A stretch of DNA of 64,000 bases, from positions 1-64,000 of the forward strand of contig UQDO01000004.1 of the NCBI GenBank assembly GCA_900539855.1, in the 5' to 3' direction. Within the stretch, counting starts at the first letter, position 1, and each line of letters starts with the position of its first letter. This document shows positions 51,775 to 60,188 of this stretch, piece by piece. This stretch comes from an uncultured Oscillospiraceae bacterium. Lineage in GTDB: Bacteria; Bacillota; Clostridia; Oscillospirales; Acutalibacteraceae. The position numbers were made by a program, and so were the translations under genes. The notes beneath the pieces were generated by a model. The model worked only from the letters and a program-made list of their open reading frames with translations, was not told the DNA's origin and searched no databases.

Positions 51775-52998
51775 ATGACACTTTACGAAGAATTGCAGCA
51801 AAGAGGACTTATTGCGCAGGTTACCAATGAGCCTGAAATACGCGACATGATTAACAACGGCAAAGCGACATTTTATATCGGCTTTGACTGTACAGCCGAC
51901 AGCCTGACTGCCGGTCATTTCATGGCACTGACGCTTATGAAAAGGCTTCAGATGGCTGGCAATAAGCCAATTGCTCTTATCGGCGGCGGTACTACCATGA
52001 TCGGTGATCCCTCCGGCAGAACCGATATGAGAAAGATGCTGACAAGAGAAGATATCAACCACAACGCCGAGTGCTTTAAACGCCAGATGGAACGCTTTAT
52101 CGACTTTTCAGAGGGCAAGGCGCTTATGGTAAACAACGCCGATTGGCTGCTTGACCTTAATTATGTTGAGCTGCTGCGCGAGGTCGGCGCCTGCTTCTCT
52201 GTAAACAATATGCTGCGTGCCGAGTGCTATAAGCAGCGCATGGAAAAGGGACTTTCGTTCTTTGAGTTCAATTATATGATAATGCAGTCTTACGATTTTT
52301 ACTACCTTTTCCAGAATTACAACTGCAACATGCAGTTCGGCGGAGACGATCAGTGGTCGAATATGCTCGGCGGCACCGAGCTTATCCGCAAAAAGCTCGG
52401 CAAGGACGCACATGCAATGACCATTACATTGCTTACCGATTCCCAAGGCAAGAAAATGGGCAAGACTGCCGGAAATGCAGTCTGGCTTGACGCCAACAAG
52501 ACATCTCCCTATGATTTCTTCCAGTATTGGAGAAATGTTGACGACGCCGATGTTATCAAGTGTCTTAAAATGCTGACATTTGTATCACTGGACGAGATAG
52601 CAGAGTACGAAAAGCTTGAGGGCAGTGACCTTAATAAGGCTAAAGAACGTTTGGCATTCGAACTGACGCTTATGATACACGGCAAGGATGAAGCCGAGAA
52701 GGCACTTGCAACAGCGCGTTCGCTTTTCAAGGGCGGTGCGGATTCGGCTGATATGCCTTCGACCGTCATTGGTGAAGAAATGCTGAACGACGGAAAAATA
52801 GGTCTCCTCGACATTATGGTCGCTGCAGGACTTGTACCGTCGAAAGGCGAGGGGAGAAGGCTTGTCCAGCAGGGCGGTGTTTCGGTCGACGATGAAAAGG
52901 TGACCGATCCAACCTGCAGCTTTACAAAAGACAGGCTTTCCGGAGACGGTATCGTCATAAAAAAAGGCAAAAAGATATTCCATAGGATTGTTATGTAA
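51775..52998 (+). CDS. tyrS: Tyrosyl-tRNA synthetase
   Basis: 407 aa from ATG 51775 (SD TGGAGA; the in-frame TTGs upstream are within it). Class Ic: YIGFDCTADSLTAGHFMAL with the HIGH-equivalent AGH, QFGGDDQWSNMLGG, and KMGKTAGNAVWL in place of KMSKS; C-terminal S4 domain (EGRRLVQQGGVSVDDEKV). No T-box fits in the 42-nt gap after recN. Confidence 0.96.
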   Translation: MTLYEELQQRGLIAQVTNEPEIRDMINNGKATFYIGFDCTADSLTAGHFMALTLMKRLQMAGNKPIALIGGGTTMIGDPSGRTDMRKMLTREDINHNAECFKRQMERFIDFSEGKALMVNNADWLLDLNYVELLREVGACFSVNNMLRAECYKQRMEKGLSFFEFNYMIMQSYDFYYLFQNYNCNMQFGGDDQWSNMLGGTELIRKKLGKDAHAMTITLLTDSQGKKMGKTAGNAVWLDANKTSPYDFFQYWRNVDDADVIKCLKMLTFVSLDEIAEYEKLEGSDLNKAKERLAFELTLMIHGKDEAEKALATARSLFKGGADSADMPSTVIGEEMLNDGKIGLLDIMVAAGLVPSKGEGRRLVQQGGVSVDDEKVTDPTCSFTKDRLSGDGIVIKKGKKIFHRIVM

Positions 52999-53005
52999 AG
53001 TTTTA

Positions 53006-53033
53006 AAGGTCGGCTGGATACACAGCCGACCTT
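53006..53033. terminator. Bidirectional terminator between tyrS and gerQ-like
   Basis: 11-bp perfect stem AAGGTCGGCTG / CAGCCGACCTT with a 6-nt loop. Confidence 0.85.
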
Positions 53034-53040
53034 ATTATAT

Positions 53041-53580
53041 TTATACAAGCATCAGTCTGCCGTATTCGTCATCCATTATGATTGTTACAAATTTGAGCGC
53101 AAACAGGTCGCAGACTACCAATGTTGCAGGCTCGATAGCCTGCATGATAATATAGCTTGCACCGACATCGTGTAGAATACCGACGCGCTGTTCGATACCG
53201 TTGCCGATGAGGAAATCCGCTCTGATCCATTTGCCTATGAATTTGCTGAGATATGCAGGTAAAAAATTGGGATTTGTGACGGTCTCGGGCGTAAAACTTA
53301 TGCTGTTGCTGCCGGTCGTTCTCATGTTGGCAACGTCGCCGCTTTGCGGCACCTGACTGTTGGCGACAGATGCCCTGCCTGTCGTTGTCCCGGCCGGCAT
53401 CGGCATCATATTACGACCGCCACTCATGTCGTTTGCTGCCGTGTGCATATTAAAATCTGTTCCGTCCGCAGTATCGGTCAATCCGTCTGCCCTAATATTT
53501 GTAGCCGGCTGATATACAGTATCAGTGCTCCTGCTGCACGTATTTCCGGTGCTAATGTTGCGATTATACTCTGTGTACAT
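53041..53580 (-). CDS. GerQ-like spore coat/germination protein
   Basis: 179 aa. The first 105 residues are Ser/Thr/Asn/Met-rich and low in complexity. The last 70 (NPNFLPAYLSKFIGKWIRAD, HDVGASYIIMQ, DLFALKFVTII) resemble the GerQ core. The strongest evidence is context: it follows cwlJ by 34 nt on the same strand, the B. subtilis cwlJ-gerQ arrangement, where GerQ holds CwlJ in the coat. Family assignment by reading only, so moderate. Confidence 0.7.
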   Translation of the reverse strand: MYTEYNRNISTGNTCSRSTDTVYQPATNIRADGLTDTADGTDFNMHTAANDMSGGRNMMPMPAGTTTGRASVANSQVPQSGDVANMRTTGSNSISFTPETVTNPNFLPAYLSKFIGKWIRADFLIGNGIEQRVGILHDVGASYIIMQAIEPATLVVCDLFALKFVTIIMDDEYGRLMLV

Positions 53581-53614
53581 AAAAACTTACTCCGTTCTGA
53601 CTGATTGTATTGCC

Positions 53615-54058
53615 TTATGTTTGCCAATATTGTGAAGTCGGTCGGTAAAAGCAATGCTGTCCTATGCGTGTGTGATATATGCCGGAACCGTTGCGTGGGA
53701 AAAACTGATCGCAGTTGGAAGAAAAAGGATTAAAGTACCATAAGCAGTCGCCGACGGCTCCGAGCGAATTTCCTCCCAGTGCCCAGTCGGCTATTTCATA
53801 GTTAATACCTTCAGGCGACATGTTATAGATGTTCTGCGAATTATACTGTCCTCCGATCTCGGTCCTGGCACAGTCAAACTGATAAGGCTGAAATATGACA
53901 TTCTGAATATCACCTTTGCCGGTGCGTAAGTATTCACCGCCGGCAACATGTACTCTGTTCATGATAACGGTGGCAACTGCCTGCATACCGGTTTCACCCT
54001 CGCCGCCGGCTTCACACTGTATTATTCTTGCGAGTAATTCTCTTGCGGTAAAAGCCAT
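53615..54058 (-). CDS. cwlJ: Cell wall hydrolase CwlJ (SleB/CwlJ family)
   Basis: 147 aa without a signal peptide, as in CwlJ and unlike SleB. Catalytic Glu in IIQCEAGGEGETGMQAVATV, then VIMNRVHVAGGEY, QPYQFDC and the C-terminal HTRIGQHCFYRP. Spore cortex-lytic enzyme acting in Ca-dipicolinate-triggered germination, held in the coat by GerQ. SD GAGGAA. A sigma-E promoter could not be assigned with confidence. Confidence 0.93.
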   Translation of the reverse strand: MAFTARELLARIIQCEAGGEGETGMQAVATVIMNRVHVAGGEYLRTGKGDIQNVIFQPYQFDCARTEIGGQYNSQNIYNMSPEGINYEIADWALGGNSLGAVGDCLWYFNPFSSNCDQFFPRNGSGIYHTRIGQHCFYRPTSQYWQT

Positions 54059-54123
54059 AGTCGGTTCCTCAGTTCTTGTTATCTTGTATATTATATTTAT
54101 CTTACCGCTTTTTGTGATAATAA

Positions 54124-54148
54124 AAGCGCTCCGAAATTCGGAGCGCTT
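54124..54148 (-). terminator. Terminator of the Xer recombinase gene
   Basis: Near-perfect 12-bp stem AAGCGCTCCGAA / TTCGGAGCGCTT just 2 bp past the stop, followed by TTTT on the minus strand. Confidence 0.8.
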
Positions 54149-54150
54149 GC

Positions 54151-55155
54151 TTAATTGTTATTGTCTTTTTTTTCTTTTTGTTTGACCTCTGAAAGGGGAT
54201 TGTTTTTAAAAGCATTTTCAATCTGTGCATCCGACACATGTGTGTATATTTGAGTGGTGCCGAGATTTTCATGACCCAAGACTTCCTTAAGGACTCTGAC
54301 ATCAACACCGCCCATCTGATACATAAGAGTAGCGGCGGTATGACGCAGCTTGTGGGTCGAAAAATGCTGACCCTCCAAACCGGCTTTGTCGATGTATTTT
54401 TTCACTATAAATTGAACGGTTTTTGGACTTATCCTGCTGTGCCTTGTCGATGAAAGAAATAATGCATATCTGTCCTCACGCTTAACCTGATCGGCAGGGC
54501 GGACCTTCATATAATTGTCTATAGCCGCTTTGCATGCGTCATTTAAAAAGACCATGCGTTCTTTGTTGCCTTTGCCGAGAATTTTTAAGGAGCTGTCAGG
54601 CTTTATGTCGGTATAATTAATAGAGCAAAGCTCTGACAAACGCATGCCGCAGTTGAGAAATAAGGTTAGGATACAATAGTCGCGCTCCTTATTTGGACCG
54701 TCAACAGCCCGTAAAAGCTCAAGACTCTGATCCAATGTCAGATGGACCGGCAGTGCCTTTCTGAGTTTAGGGGAATTAAGTCCGTTGGCAGGATTACTTT
54801 CGATAAGGTGGACCTTTTCATTCAAATACTTAAAAAATGACCGCAGCGAAGATATTTTTCTCGCACGCGTTGACGTATCGTTCAGTCGTTCGTCCTTGCA
54901 AAAGACAATAAAAGCGTAAAGATCGGTTACAGTGACTGAGCGCAGCAGTTCGATATCAACATCTGAAACGTTGATATCTGAAAAGGGGACATCATCTCCG
55001 ACAAGACCTCTTTCACGCTTTAAATACTTAAAAAACAGCGTCAGATCCATATTATATTGTTCAATGGTAAGCTCAGATCTGCCTCTGACGCTTTCGTTGT
55101 AAACAAGAAAATCACGCAGCGGCGGACACGCAGTCTTTAAGTATTCACGCGACAT
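54151..55155 (-). CDS. Tyrosine recombinase XerC/XerD family
   Basis: 334 aa from ATG 55155 (SD GTGAGGTC; frame open to 55206 without SD). N-terminal SAM-like core-binding domain (CPPLRDFLVYNESVRGRS, ISSLRSFFKYLNE); catalytic Arg in GMRLSELCSI, Lys in LGKGNKERMV, HKLRHTAA, LGHENLGTTQ and the Tyr in YTHVSDAQ. Chromosome-dimer resolution type, but a phage-related integrase cannot be excluded. Preceded by a palindrome-rich, AT-rich region. Confidence 0.88.
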   Translation of the reverse strand: MSREYLKTACPPLRDFLVYNESVRGRSELTIEQYNMDLTLFFKYLKRERGLVGDDVPFSDINVSDVDIELLRSVTVTDLYAFIVFCKDERLNDTSTRARKISSLRSFFKYLNEKVHLIESNPANGLNSPKLRKALPVHLTLDQSLELLRAVDGPNKERDYCILTLFLNCGMRLSELCSINYTDIKPDSSLKILGKGNKERMVFLNDACKAAIDNYMKVRPADQVKREDRYALFLSSTRHSRISPKTVQFIVKKYIDKAGLEGQHFSTHKLRHTAATLMYQMGGVDVRVLKEVLGHENLGTTQIYTHVSDAQIENAFKNNPLSEVKQKEKKDNNN

Positions 55156-55214
55156 ATTGACCTCACAAAGTAAAAATTTAAATGTATAATGAAATCTGTT
55201 TACCAAACTATATT

Positions 55215-55315
55215 AATTATACAAAACATAAACCTGATTTTCAATGCATTTTAATTACAAATAGTGGGGTACATTTTTTGTAACAATTATACAAAATAAA
55301 TATTTTGTATAATTG
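55215..55315. promoter_or_regulatory. Palindromic operator-like cluster upstream of the Xer gene
   Basis: AATTATACAAAA at 55215-55226 is repeated at 55285-55296 as part of a perfect inverted repeat with 14-bp arms (CAATTATACAAAAT at 55284-55297, complement at 55302-55315, loop AAAT). TTACAAA/TTTGTAA half-sites lie between. It lies 60-160 bp upstream of the Xer start. Likely a dimeric-regulator or recombinase binding region. Confidence 0.55.
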
Positions 55316-55762
55316 AGGGGAGAAAAATCGGCGATTTTCGGGAAATATCCTTCTTAAAGCGTTAATATTAACTAACATTGCATTTATATATATATTATAT
55401 TTAATTTTCAAAGCTGTTAAAACATGTTGAGTCATAACATCTTTTGCGCTTTCAGAATGCATATCATTGCTATAGTAATTCTGCCGCCGCTTACACTGTC
55501 TGATTTATTATTTTACTTAAATATTGTTAATTACCTTTAATTTTGGACGATAGAAATTATTATTGTGATACAATGTATAAAACACTTTACGCTATTGCTT
55601 AATTTATTTGACACCGCACATGGTTTGGCTTATGAATTAGATTTAATAGGTTTATCTTCATGCATTATATAGTCAGTGATTGCTGCTCTTGTTTTTTAAC
55701 TCATCACTTGTACAATTTATATATACCTTACTGCTTGTTTACACACTTAATATTAAACAGAA
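55316..55762. other. AT-rich gene-free region
   Basis: About 450 bp with no supported gene on either strand; short open frames lack SD and domains. A small hairpin-like AAAATCGGCGATTTT lies near 55323-55337. Confidence 0.5.
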
Positions 55763-55802
55763 GGAGCTTCATATAGTTAACTAATTAACTACATGAAGCT
55801 CC
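55763..55802 (-). terminator. Long hairpin downstream of nadE
   Basis: 18-bp arms with one mismatch (GGAGCTTCATATAGTTAA / TTAACTACATGAAGCTCC), loop CTAA, 20 bp past the nadE stop. Weak T-tract on the minus strand, so terminator function is probable but not certain. Confidence 0.5.
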
Positions 55803-55821
55803 CATCCATCATATCACTATG

Positions 55822-57783
55822 TTATTTTAATTCTTCTATCTGTTTCAGCCAGATATTCGCCGATGCATCACTCGGCATTCTCCAGTCGCCGCGCGGCGAA
55901 AGACAGATGCTGCCGACCTTTACGCCGTCAGGCATACAGCTGCGTTTGAATTGCTGTGTGAAAAATCTTCTGTAAAAGGTTTTCAGCCATTTGAGTATCG
56001 TTTCATTGTCGAAATCATTCTTAAATGCACGCTTTGCAAGTGCATATATTTTTTTGGGTTCAAATCCGTATCGCAGCATGTAATATAAAAAGAAATCATG
56101 CAGCGCATACGGACCTATGATATCCTCAGTGACCTGTGCTATCTCCCCCTTAGCGTCAGGAGGCAGCAATTCAGGACTGATCGGTGTATCGAGTATGTCT
56201 TTTAAAACATCGCTGCTTTCCTCAAATATATTATATTTCATAATACTTGCTATCATCCACCGAACAAGTGTTTTAGGTATGCTGCAATTCACGCCGTACA
56301 TACTTATCTGATCGCCGTTATAGGTGCACCAGCCAAGCGCCAATTCGCTGAGGTCGCCGGTGCCGACCACGAAACCACCGACACGGCTTGCATAGTCCAT
56401 AAGAACCTGCGTTCTTTCTCTTGCTTGGCTGTTCTCATATGTCGCATCAAGAAGGCTGATATCGTGACCGATATCCTCAAAATGTTTTATACACGACTCC
56501 TTGATATTGATAGTTTTAGATGACACACCTAAAGTCCTCATCAGTTCAAGAGAGTTTTCAAAGGTCCTGTCCGAAGTTCCGAAGCACGGCATGGTTATGC
56601 CGTAAACATCGGTAAGCGGTCTGCCAAGCTGGCGCATTGTTTCGGCAGAAACAAGCAGCGCCAAAGTTGAATCAAGACCGCCGGAAACGCCTATCACCAG
56701 CTTACTGCCGGTAACGGCTACCCTCTTTTTCAGTCCTGCAACCTGCATACGGAAAATATTCAGGCAACGCTCGGCTCTGTCGGTTTCGGTATCGGGCACA
56801 AACGGCAGCTTTCTGACATTGTACAATTCTCCGCAGCTTGCAAGCCTTGTCGAGCCGGCGCTCAAAGACACTGTCCTGCATTTCTGCAGAGCACCGTACA
56901 GGTGTACAGAATCGTTATAGGTCTTGTATTTCAGCCTGTCAGCCTTTATTTTACCCAAATCTATATCAGTGACTATCATGTAATTACCGTCGATAGTTTC
57001 TTTATTTTCAGCTAATATGGTGCCGTTTTCGGCAATGACGCTGTGTCCTGAAAAGACAAGGTCTGTAGTTGATTCATCCTCGCCTGCCGAGGTGTAAATG
57101 TATGCAGACATTGTGCGTGCGGACTGCTGCTTTACAAGCTCTCTGCGGTAGGCGTGCTTTGCTATGGTCTCATTGCTTGCCGAGATATTGAACAGAATTT
57201 CAGCTCCTCCAAGAGCCAAAAAAGTGCTTGGAGGAAGTACAGTCCAGATATCCTCGCATATCTCGACGCCAAATTTGAACGTATTGCCGACCGAAAAAAC
57301 AAGATCACGGCCGACCGGTATATCATAATCTCCAAATTTTGTTATGCCAATCTCTGCAATACCGACCGTGCTCCTTGTAATGTCGTCAGAAGATGAAAAC
57401 CAGCGCTTTTCGTAAAATTCGCTGTAATTGGGTATAAATGTTTTGACCGAAATTCCGGCAATTTTACCGTCGCTTATTACTACTGCACAGTTGTAAAGCT
57501 GACCGTCAATGGTAAGCGGAGCGCCGACAATAACCGAAATTTTGTTGTGGGCTGCAGATTCAATGATACGCTCAATACATTTGACAGCCGAGTCAAGCAG
57601 TGCTTTCTGAAAGAAAAGATCACCGCAGGTGTAGCCTGTTACGGCAAGCTCGGGAAATGACACTATGTCGGCGTCTTTTTCTGCAGACTGCACGATCATT
57701 TTGCATATGTTGTCGGTGTTAAGCTCCGTATTTCCGACCGACAGTGCAGGTACGGCGCTTGAAACGCGTATATAATCAAACAT
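55822..57783 (-). CDS. nadE: Glutamine-dependent NAD(+) synthetase
   Basis: 653 aa. N-terminal nitrilase-type glutaminase (SFPELAVTGYTCGDLFF with Glu, VEICEDIWTVLPPS with catalytic Cys), C-terminal ATP-pyrophosphatase synthetase (VIGVSGGLDSTLALLVSAE, GTGDLSELALGWCTYNGD). Converts nicotinate adenine dinucleotide to NAD with Gln-derived ammonia. Two nt downstream of pncA, forming a salvage pair that complements pncB at 31.7 kb. Confidence 0.97.
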   Translation of the reverse strand: MFDYIRVSSAVPALSVGNTELNTDNICKMIVQSAEKDADIVSFPELAVTGYTCGDLFFQKALLDSAVKCIERIIESAAHNKISVIVGAPLTIDGQLYNCAVVISDGKIAGISVKTFIPNYSEFYEKRWFSSSDDITRSTVGIAEIGITKFGDYDIPVGRDLVFSVGNTFKFGVEICEDIWTVLPPSTFLALGGAEILFNISASNETIAKHAYRRELVKQQSARTMSAYIYTSAGEDESTTDLVFSGHSVIAENGTILAENKETIDGNYMIVTDIDLGKIKADRLKYKTYNDSVHLYGALQKCRTVSLSAGSTRLASCGELYNVRKLPFVPDTETDRAERCLNIFRMQVAGLKKRVAVTGSKLVIGVSGGLDSTLALLVSAETMRQLGRPLTDVYGITMPCFGTSDRTFENSLELMRTLGVSSKTINIKESCIKHFEDIGHDISLLDATYENSQARERTQVLMDYASRVGGFVVGTGDLSELALGWCTYNGDQISMYGVNCSIPKTLVRWMIASIMKYNIFEESSDVLKDILDTPISPELLPPDAKGEIAQVTEDIIGPYALHDFFLYYMLRYGFEPKKIYALAKRAFKNDFDNETILKWLKTFYRRFFTQQFKRSCMPDGVKVGSICLSPRGDWRMPSDASANIWLKQIEELK

Positions 57784-57785
57784 TT

Positions 57786-58325
57786 TTATCTATCCTTCCG
57801 GTTTATAACATTTATCTGCAGACCACTCATAACATCAAGCGCTTCTTTGTTAAGCATATCGTCAAAGCTTGCTGTGAGCGCTGCGTCTACGGTGATCTCA
57901 GCATCGCTGTAAAGTGTATTCAAAATGACAGCGTTGCTTATAACGCATATGTTTGATACAAGACCGACGATCTCGACCGAGTCTACCGCACGCGGCAGCT
58001 TTGAAAGTGTTTCATCTGTAAGATCAATGCCGAATGATCTTTTTTCTATGCACACAGCATCGGCGTCAAAAAGCGCCTGCTTTGTTTCACCGTACACTTC
58101 CCAACCGGCTGTACCCTTTATGCAGTGCGGCACGGGCAGATTTTTGCCCTCTTTAGTGTCAAGATAGTTGTCGAAATGGGTGTCAAGTGTATAAAACACA
58201 TTACCCTTACCGTATTCCTTTATTTTTTCGGCTATCGGTCGGTCGAGCAGCTCGGCGCCGGCAAAGCCCAATGCGCCGGACACAAAATCAACCTGATAAT
58301 CCACAACTAACAATATCTTTTTCAT
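57786..58325 (-). CDS. pncA: Nicotinamidase/isochorismatase-family cysteine hydrolase
   Basis: 179 aa from ATG 58325 (SD GGTGGA). KKILLVVDYQVDFVSGALG with the catalytic Asp, TLDTHFDNY, and GLVSNICVISNA with the nucleophilic Cys after the cis-peptide position. Coupled to nadE, which supports nicotinamide deamidation over other isochorismatase-like reactions. The motif SNIC deviates from the common TDxC. Confidence 0.88.
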   Translation of the reverse strand: MKKILLVVDYQVDFVSGALGFAGAELLDRPIAEKIKEYGKGNVFYTLDTHFDNYLDTKEGKNLPVPHCIKGTAGWEVYGETKQALFDADAVCIEKRSFGIDLTDETLSKLPRAVDSVEIVGLVSNICVISNAVILNTLYSDAEITVDAALTASFDDMLNKEALDVMSGLQINVINRKDR

Positions 58326-58429
58326 TATTTCCACCACATTTGCTTTTAAACGATCATTTTCTATATTTTAACATCGGCATACAGTTTTGTAAAGTGTTTT
58401 AGTTTAATTTAGATATTGTAAAAAAACAC

Positions 58430-58458
58430 TTGAAAACAGCAGAGACTTAATGTATAAT
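58430..58458 (+). promoter_or_regulatory. Sigma-A promoter of the tRNA-Leu locus
   Basis: TTGAAA, 17 nt, TATAAT, ending 13 bp before the decayed tRNA copy; it presumably also drives the intact tRNA at 58662. Confidence 0.75.
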
Positions 58459-58471
58459 AATTAAGCTGTCA

Positions 58472-58512
58472 GCCGGTGTGTTGGAATTGGCAGACGAGGC
58501 GGACTCAAAATC
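58472..58512 (+). pseudogene. Truncated tRNA-Leu copy (5' half only)
   Basis: Acceptor 5' strand, D arm and anticodon loop match the intact tRNA-Leu at 58662 (about 37 of 41 positions), but the sequence diverges after CTCAAAATCT: anticodon stem, variable arm and T arm are lost. Both copies are followed by the same CGTAAACCCTTGATTT block (58539-58554 and 58762-58777). A scar of duplication or of element integration. Confidence 0.75.
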
Positions 58513-58593
58513 TACTTCGCCGTTTCATACCACCGTTCCGTAAACCCTTGATTTTACAAGGTTTTTTGAAAACTGAATATGTAACTTGCTTTT

Positions 58594-58617
58594 AATGTCC
58601 CTCCACGATGTCCCTCC
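58594..58617 (-). repeat. Inverted pair of integrase arm-type repeats, left of tRNA
   Basis: GGAGGGACATT at 58594-58604 and GGAGGGACAT at 58608-58617, read on the minus strand; the same unit occurs in the opposite orientation at 58870-58911. Confidence 0.65.
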
Positions 58618-58661
58618 GATTTCTCGGACAGGACATCGGGAGACGACTTAAAAATATAAAT

Positions 58662-58748
58662 GCCGGTGTGTCGGAATTGGCAGACGAGACAGACTCAAAA
58701 TCTGTTATCCGCAAGGGTGTGTGGGTTCGAGTCCCACCACCGGCACCA
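58662..58748 (+). tRNA. tRNA-Leu (anticodon CAA)
   Basis: 87 nt class II tRNA with encoded CCA. Acceptor stem GCCGGTG pairs CACCGGC; anticodon loop CTCAAAA; long variable arm; T arm GTGGGTTCGAGTCCCAC. Reads UUG codons. It is the likely insertion target of the adjacent integrase. Confidence 0.96.
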
Positions 58749-58761
58749 GACCTTAACAGCT

Positions 58762-58802
58762 CGTAAACCCTTGATTTATCGGGGTTTGCGGGCTTTTCTT
58801 TA
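58762..58802 (+). terminator. Terminator after tRNA-Leu
   Basis: CGTAAACCC / GGGTTTGCG stem with a CTTTTCTTT tract. Confidence 0.75.
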
Positions 58803-58869
58803 TGCTCTGCTCCGGTTATGTAACGCCCCTCCAACAACAGAAAATTCGCCGTTTTGCAGCTCATTTTCA

Positions 58870-58911
58870 GGAGGGACATTGGAGGGACATTGCGATTATT
58901 TGGAGGGATAT
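58870..58911 (+). repeat. Tandem integrase arm-type repeats, right of tRNA
   Basis: GGAGGGACATT twice head-to-tail (58870-58880, 58881-58891) and a variant GGAGGGATAT at 58902-58911 that overlaps the integrase 3' end. Direct repeats of this kind next to a tyrosine integrase gene are usual arm-type sites. Confidence 0.65.
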
Positions 58912-60089
58912 ACACCCAAAATCGCATTGGCAGACGCAACCTTTGAGGCGAAATTCAAGTGCGTATAAATGTTTGAAGTGGTCGAAATGTCGCTGTGTCC
59001 TAACCACTCCTGAATTTCTTTCAAGCTGACACCGTTTGCATACAAAAGGCTTGCGCAGCTATGCCGCAAATCGTGGAAACGAATCTTCCGCATACCGTTC
59101 TTTTCAAGCACCAGCGGGAAATGCTGGGTGATATAGCCGGGTTTTACAAGCTCTCCGATCTCGTTGACATAGATATAATCGGTGTATTGCCGGCAATACG
59201 ACCTGCCGCACAGCTTTCGGTTTAGCTCCTGCTCCGCTTTCAGGCGGTACAGTACTTCCTCAAACGGTGGCACAAGGGGCAGGCTGCGATAGCTTGCTTT
59301 GGTCTTTGTCCGATCCTTTTGGATAATCTTGCTTTTGCCGTCAATGGTCGCCTGCGTTACTGTGTGCCGTATGGTGATTGTTTTCTTCTTGAAATCAATC
59401 GCATCCCATTTCAAGCCTACAGCCTCGCTGCGGCGCAGTCCGTAAAATGCGCCGAGGATAACGCCAAGCTCTATGGGGTCGCCCTTTACCACCTCAAAAA
59501 GACGGTTTAGCTCATCTTCCTCATAGGCGCTGCCGACAAACTTTTCCTTTTTCGGCCGTTCAATGCGATCCGCCGGGTTCGTGTCAATCAAACCAAGTTT
59601 GAAAGCGTGCTGCAACGCCTTTCGGATATTTGCGTGGCGGTGTATCACCGTGTTTGCGGAAACGCCCCGCACCGTCAGTTCATAGGTGTAATAGTCCTGA
59701 ATGTGCTTTGGCTTTATCTCCCGTAAGAGCAGGCCGGGGTGGTGTTCCTCAAAGTATGGGATAATTTTGCTCTTAATTCCCATAGAATACGCCCCGTAGG
59801 TCGTTTCCTCCACATTCTTTTTTATCATTTCCAGCCAGTCGAGCAGAAATGTTGTAAAGAGTATGGAATCGGTGGAAACCTTGCCTGTACTGCGTTCTAA
59901 TGCTCTTGCCTCCAACTCTGCTTCTTTGGCTGAACGGGCTTCTATGAGCATTTTTTCGGCACGCTTTTTGTTGCCCTTTACAGGGAGCCCCGTGGATTTT
60001 GACGGCGTGTGCCGTTTACCGTATTCATCCACATAGTTGAGTACGATATGATAGTACCCGTTTTTCTCTCGCAGATGTCCTGCTACCAT
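58896..60089 (-). CDS. int: Tyrosine-type site-specific integrase
   Basis: 397 aa. N-terminal arm-binding domain (REKNGYYHIVLNYVDEYGKR), core-binding helices, catalytic domain with GLRRSEAVGL, the HDLRHSCAS box, LGHSDISTT and nucleophile Tyr in IYTHLN. Similar to Tn916/phage-type integrases of Firmicutes. Its 3' end points at tRNA-Leu 148 bp away, the usual geometry for a tRNA-integrated element. SD AAAGGAGG. Confidence 0.94.
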   Translation of the reverse strand: MVAGHLREKNGYYHIVLNYVDEYGKRHTPSKSTGLPVKGNKKRAEKMLIEARSAKEAELEARALERSTGKVSTDSILFTTFLLDWLEMIKKNVEETTYGAYSMGIKSKIIPYFEEHHPGLLLREIKPKHIQDYYTYELTVRGVSANTVIHRHANIRKALQHAFKLGLIDTNPADRIERPKKEKFVGSAYEEDELNRLFEVVKGDPIELGVILGAFYGLRRSEAVGLKWDAIDFKKKTITIRHTVTQATIDGKSKIIQKDRTKTKASYRSLPLVPPFEEVLYRLKAEQELNRKLCGRSYCRQYTDYIYVNEIGELVKPGYITQHFPLVLEKNGMRKIRFHDLRHSCASLLYANGVSLKEIQEWLGHSDISTTSNIYTHLNFASKVASANAILGVYPSK

Positions 60090-60188
60090 AATAAAACCTC
60101 CTTTGAATGGTACAGCGTAGATTCATCTGCCATTGACATTTATATTGTAGCAGAAAGAATCCCACAGGCCAAATGTGCAAACAAGGTT

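Noticed and set aside
55241..55462. 73-codon minus-strand frame in the AT-rich gap
   Set aside because: Spans the palindrome cluster, no SD, no recognisable features.
58870..58911. Possible CRISPR-like short repeats
   Set aside because: 11-bp units in direct contact without spacers; fit integrase arm sites.
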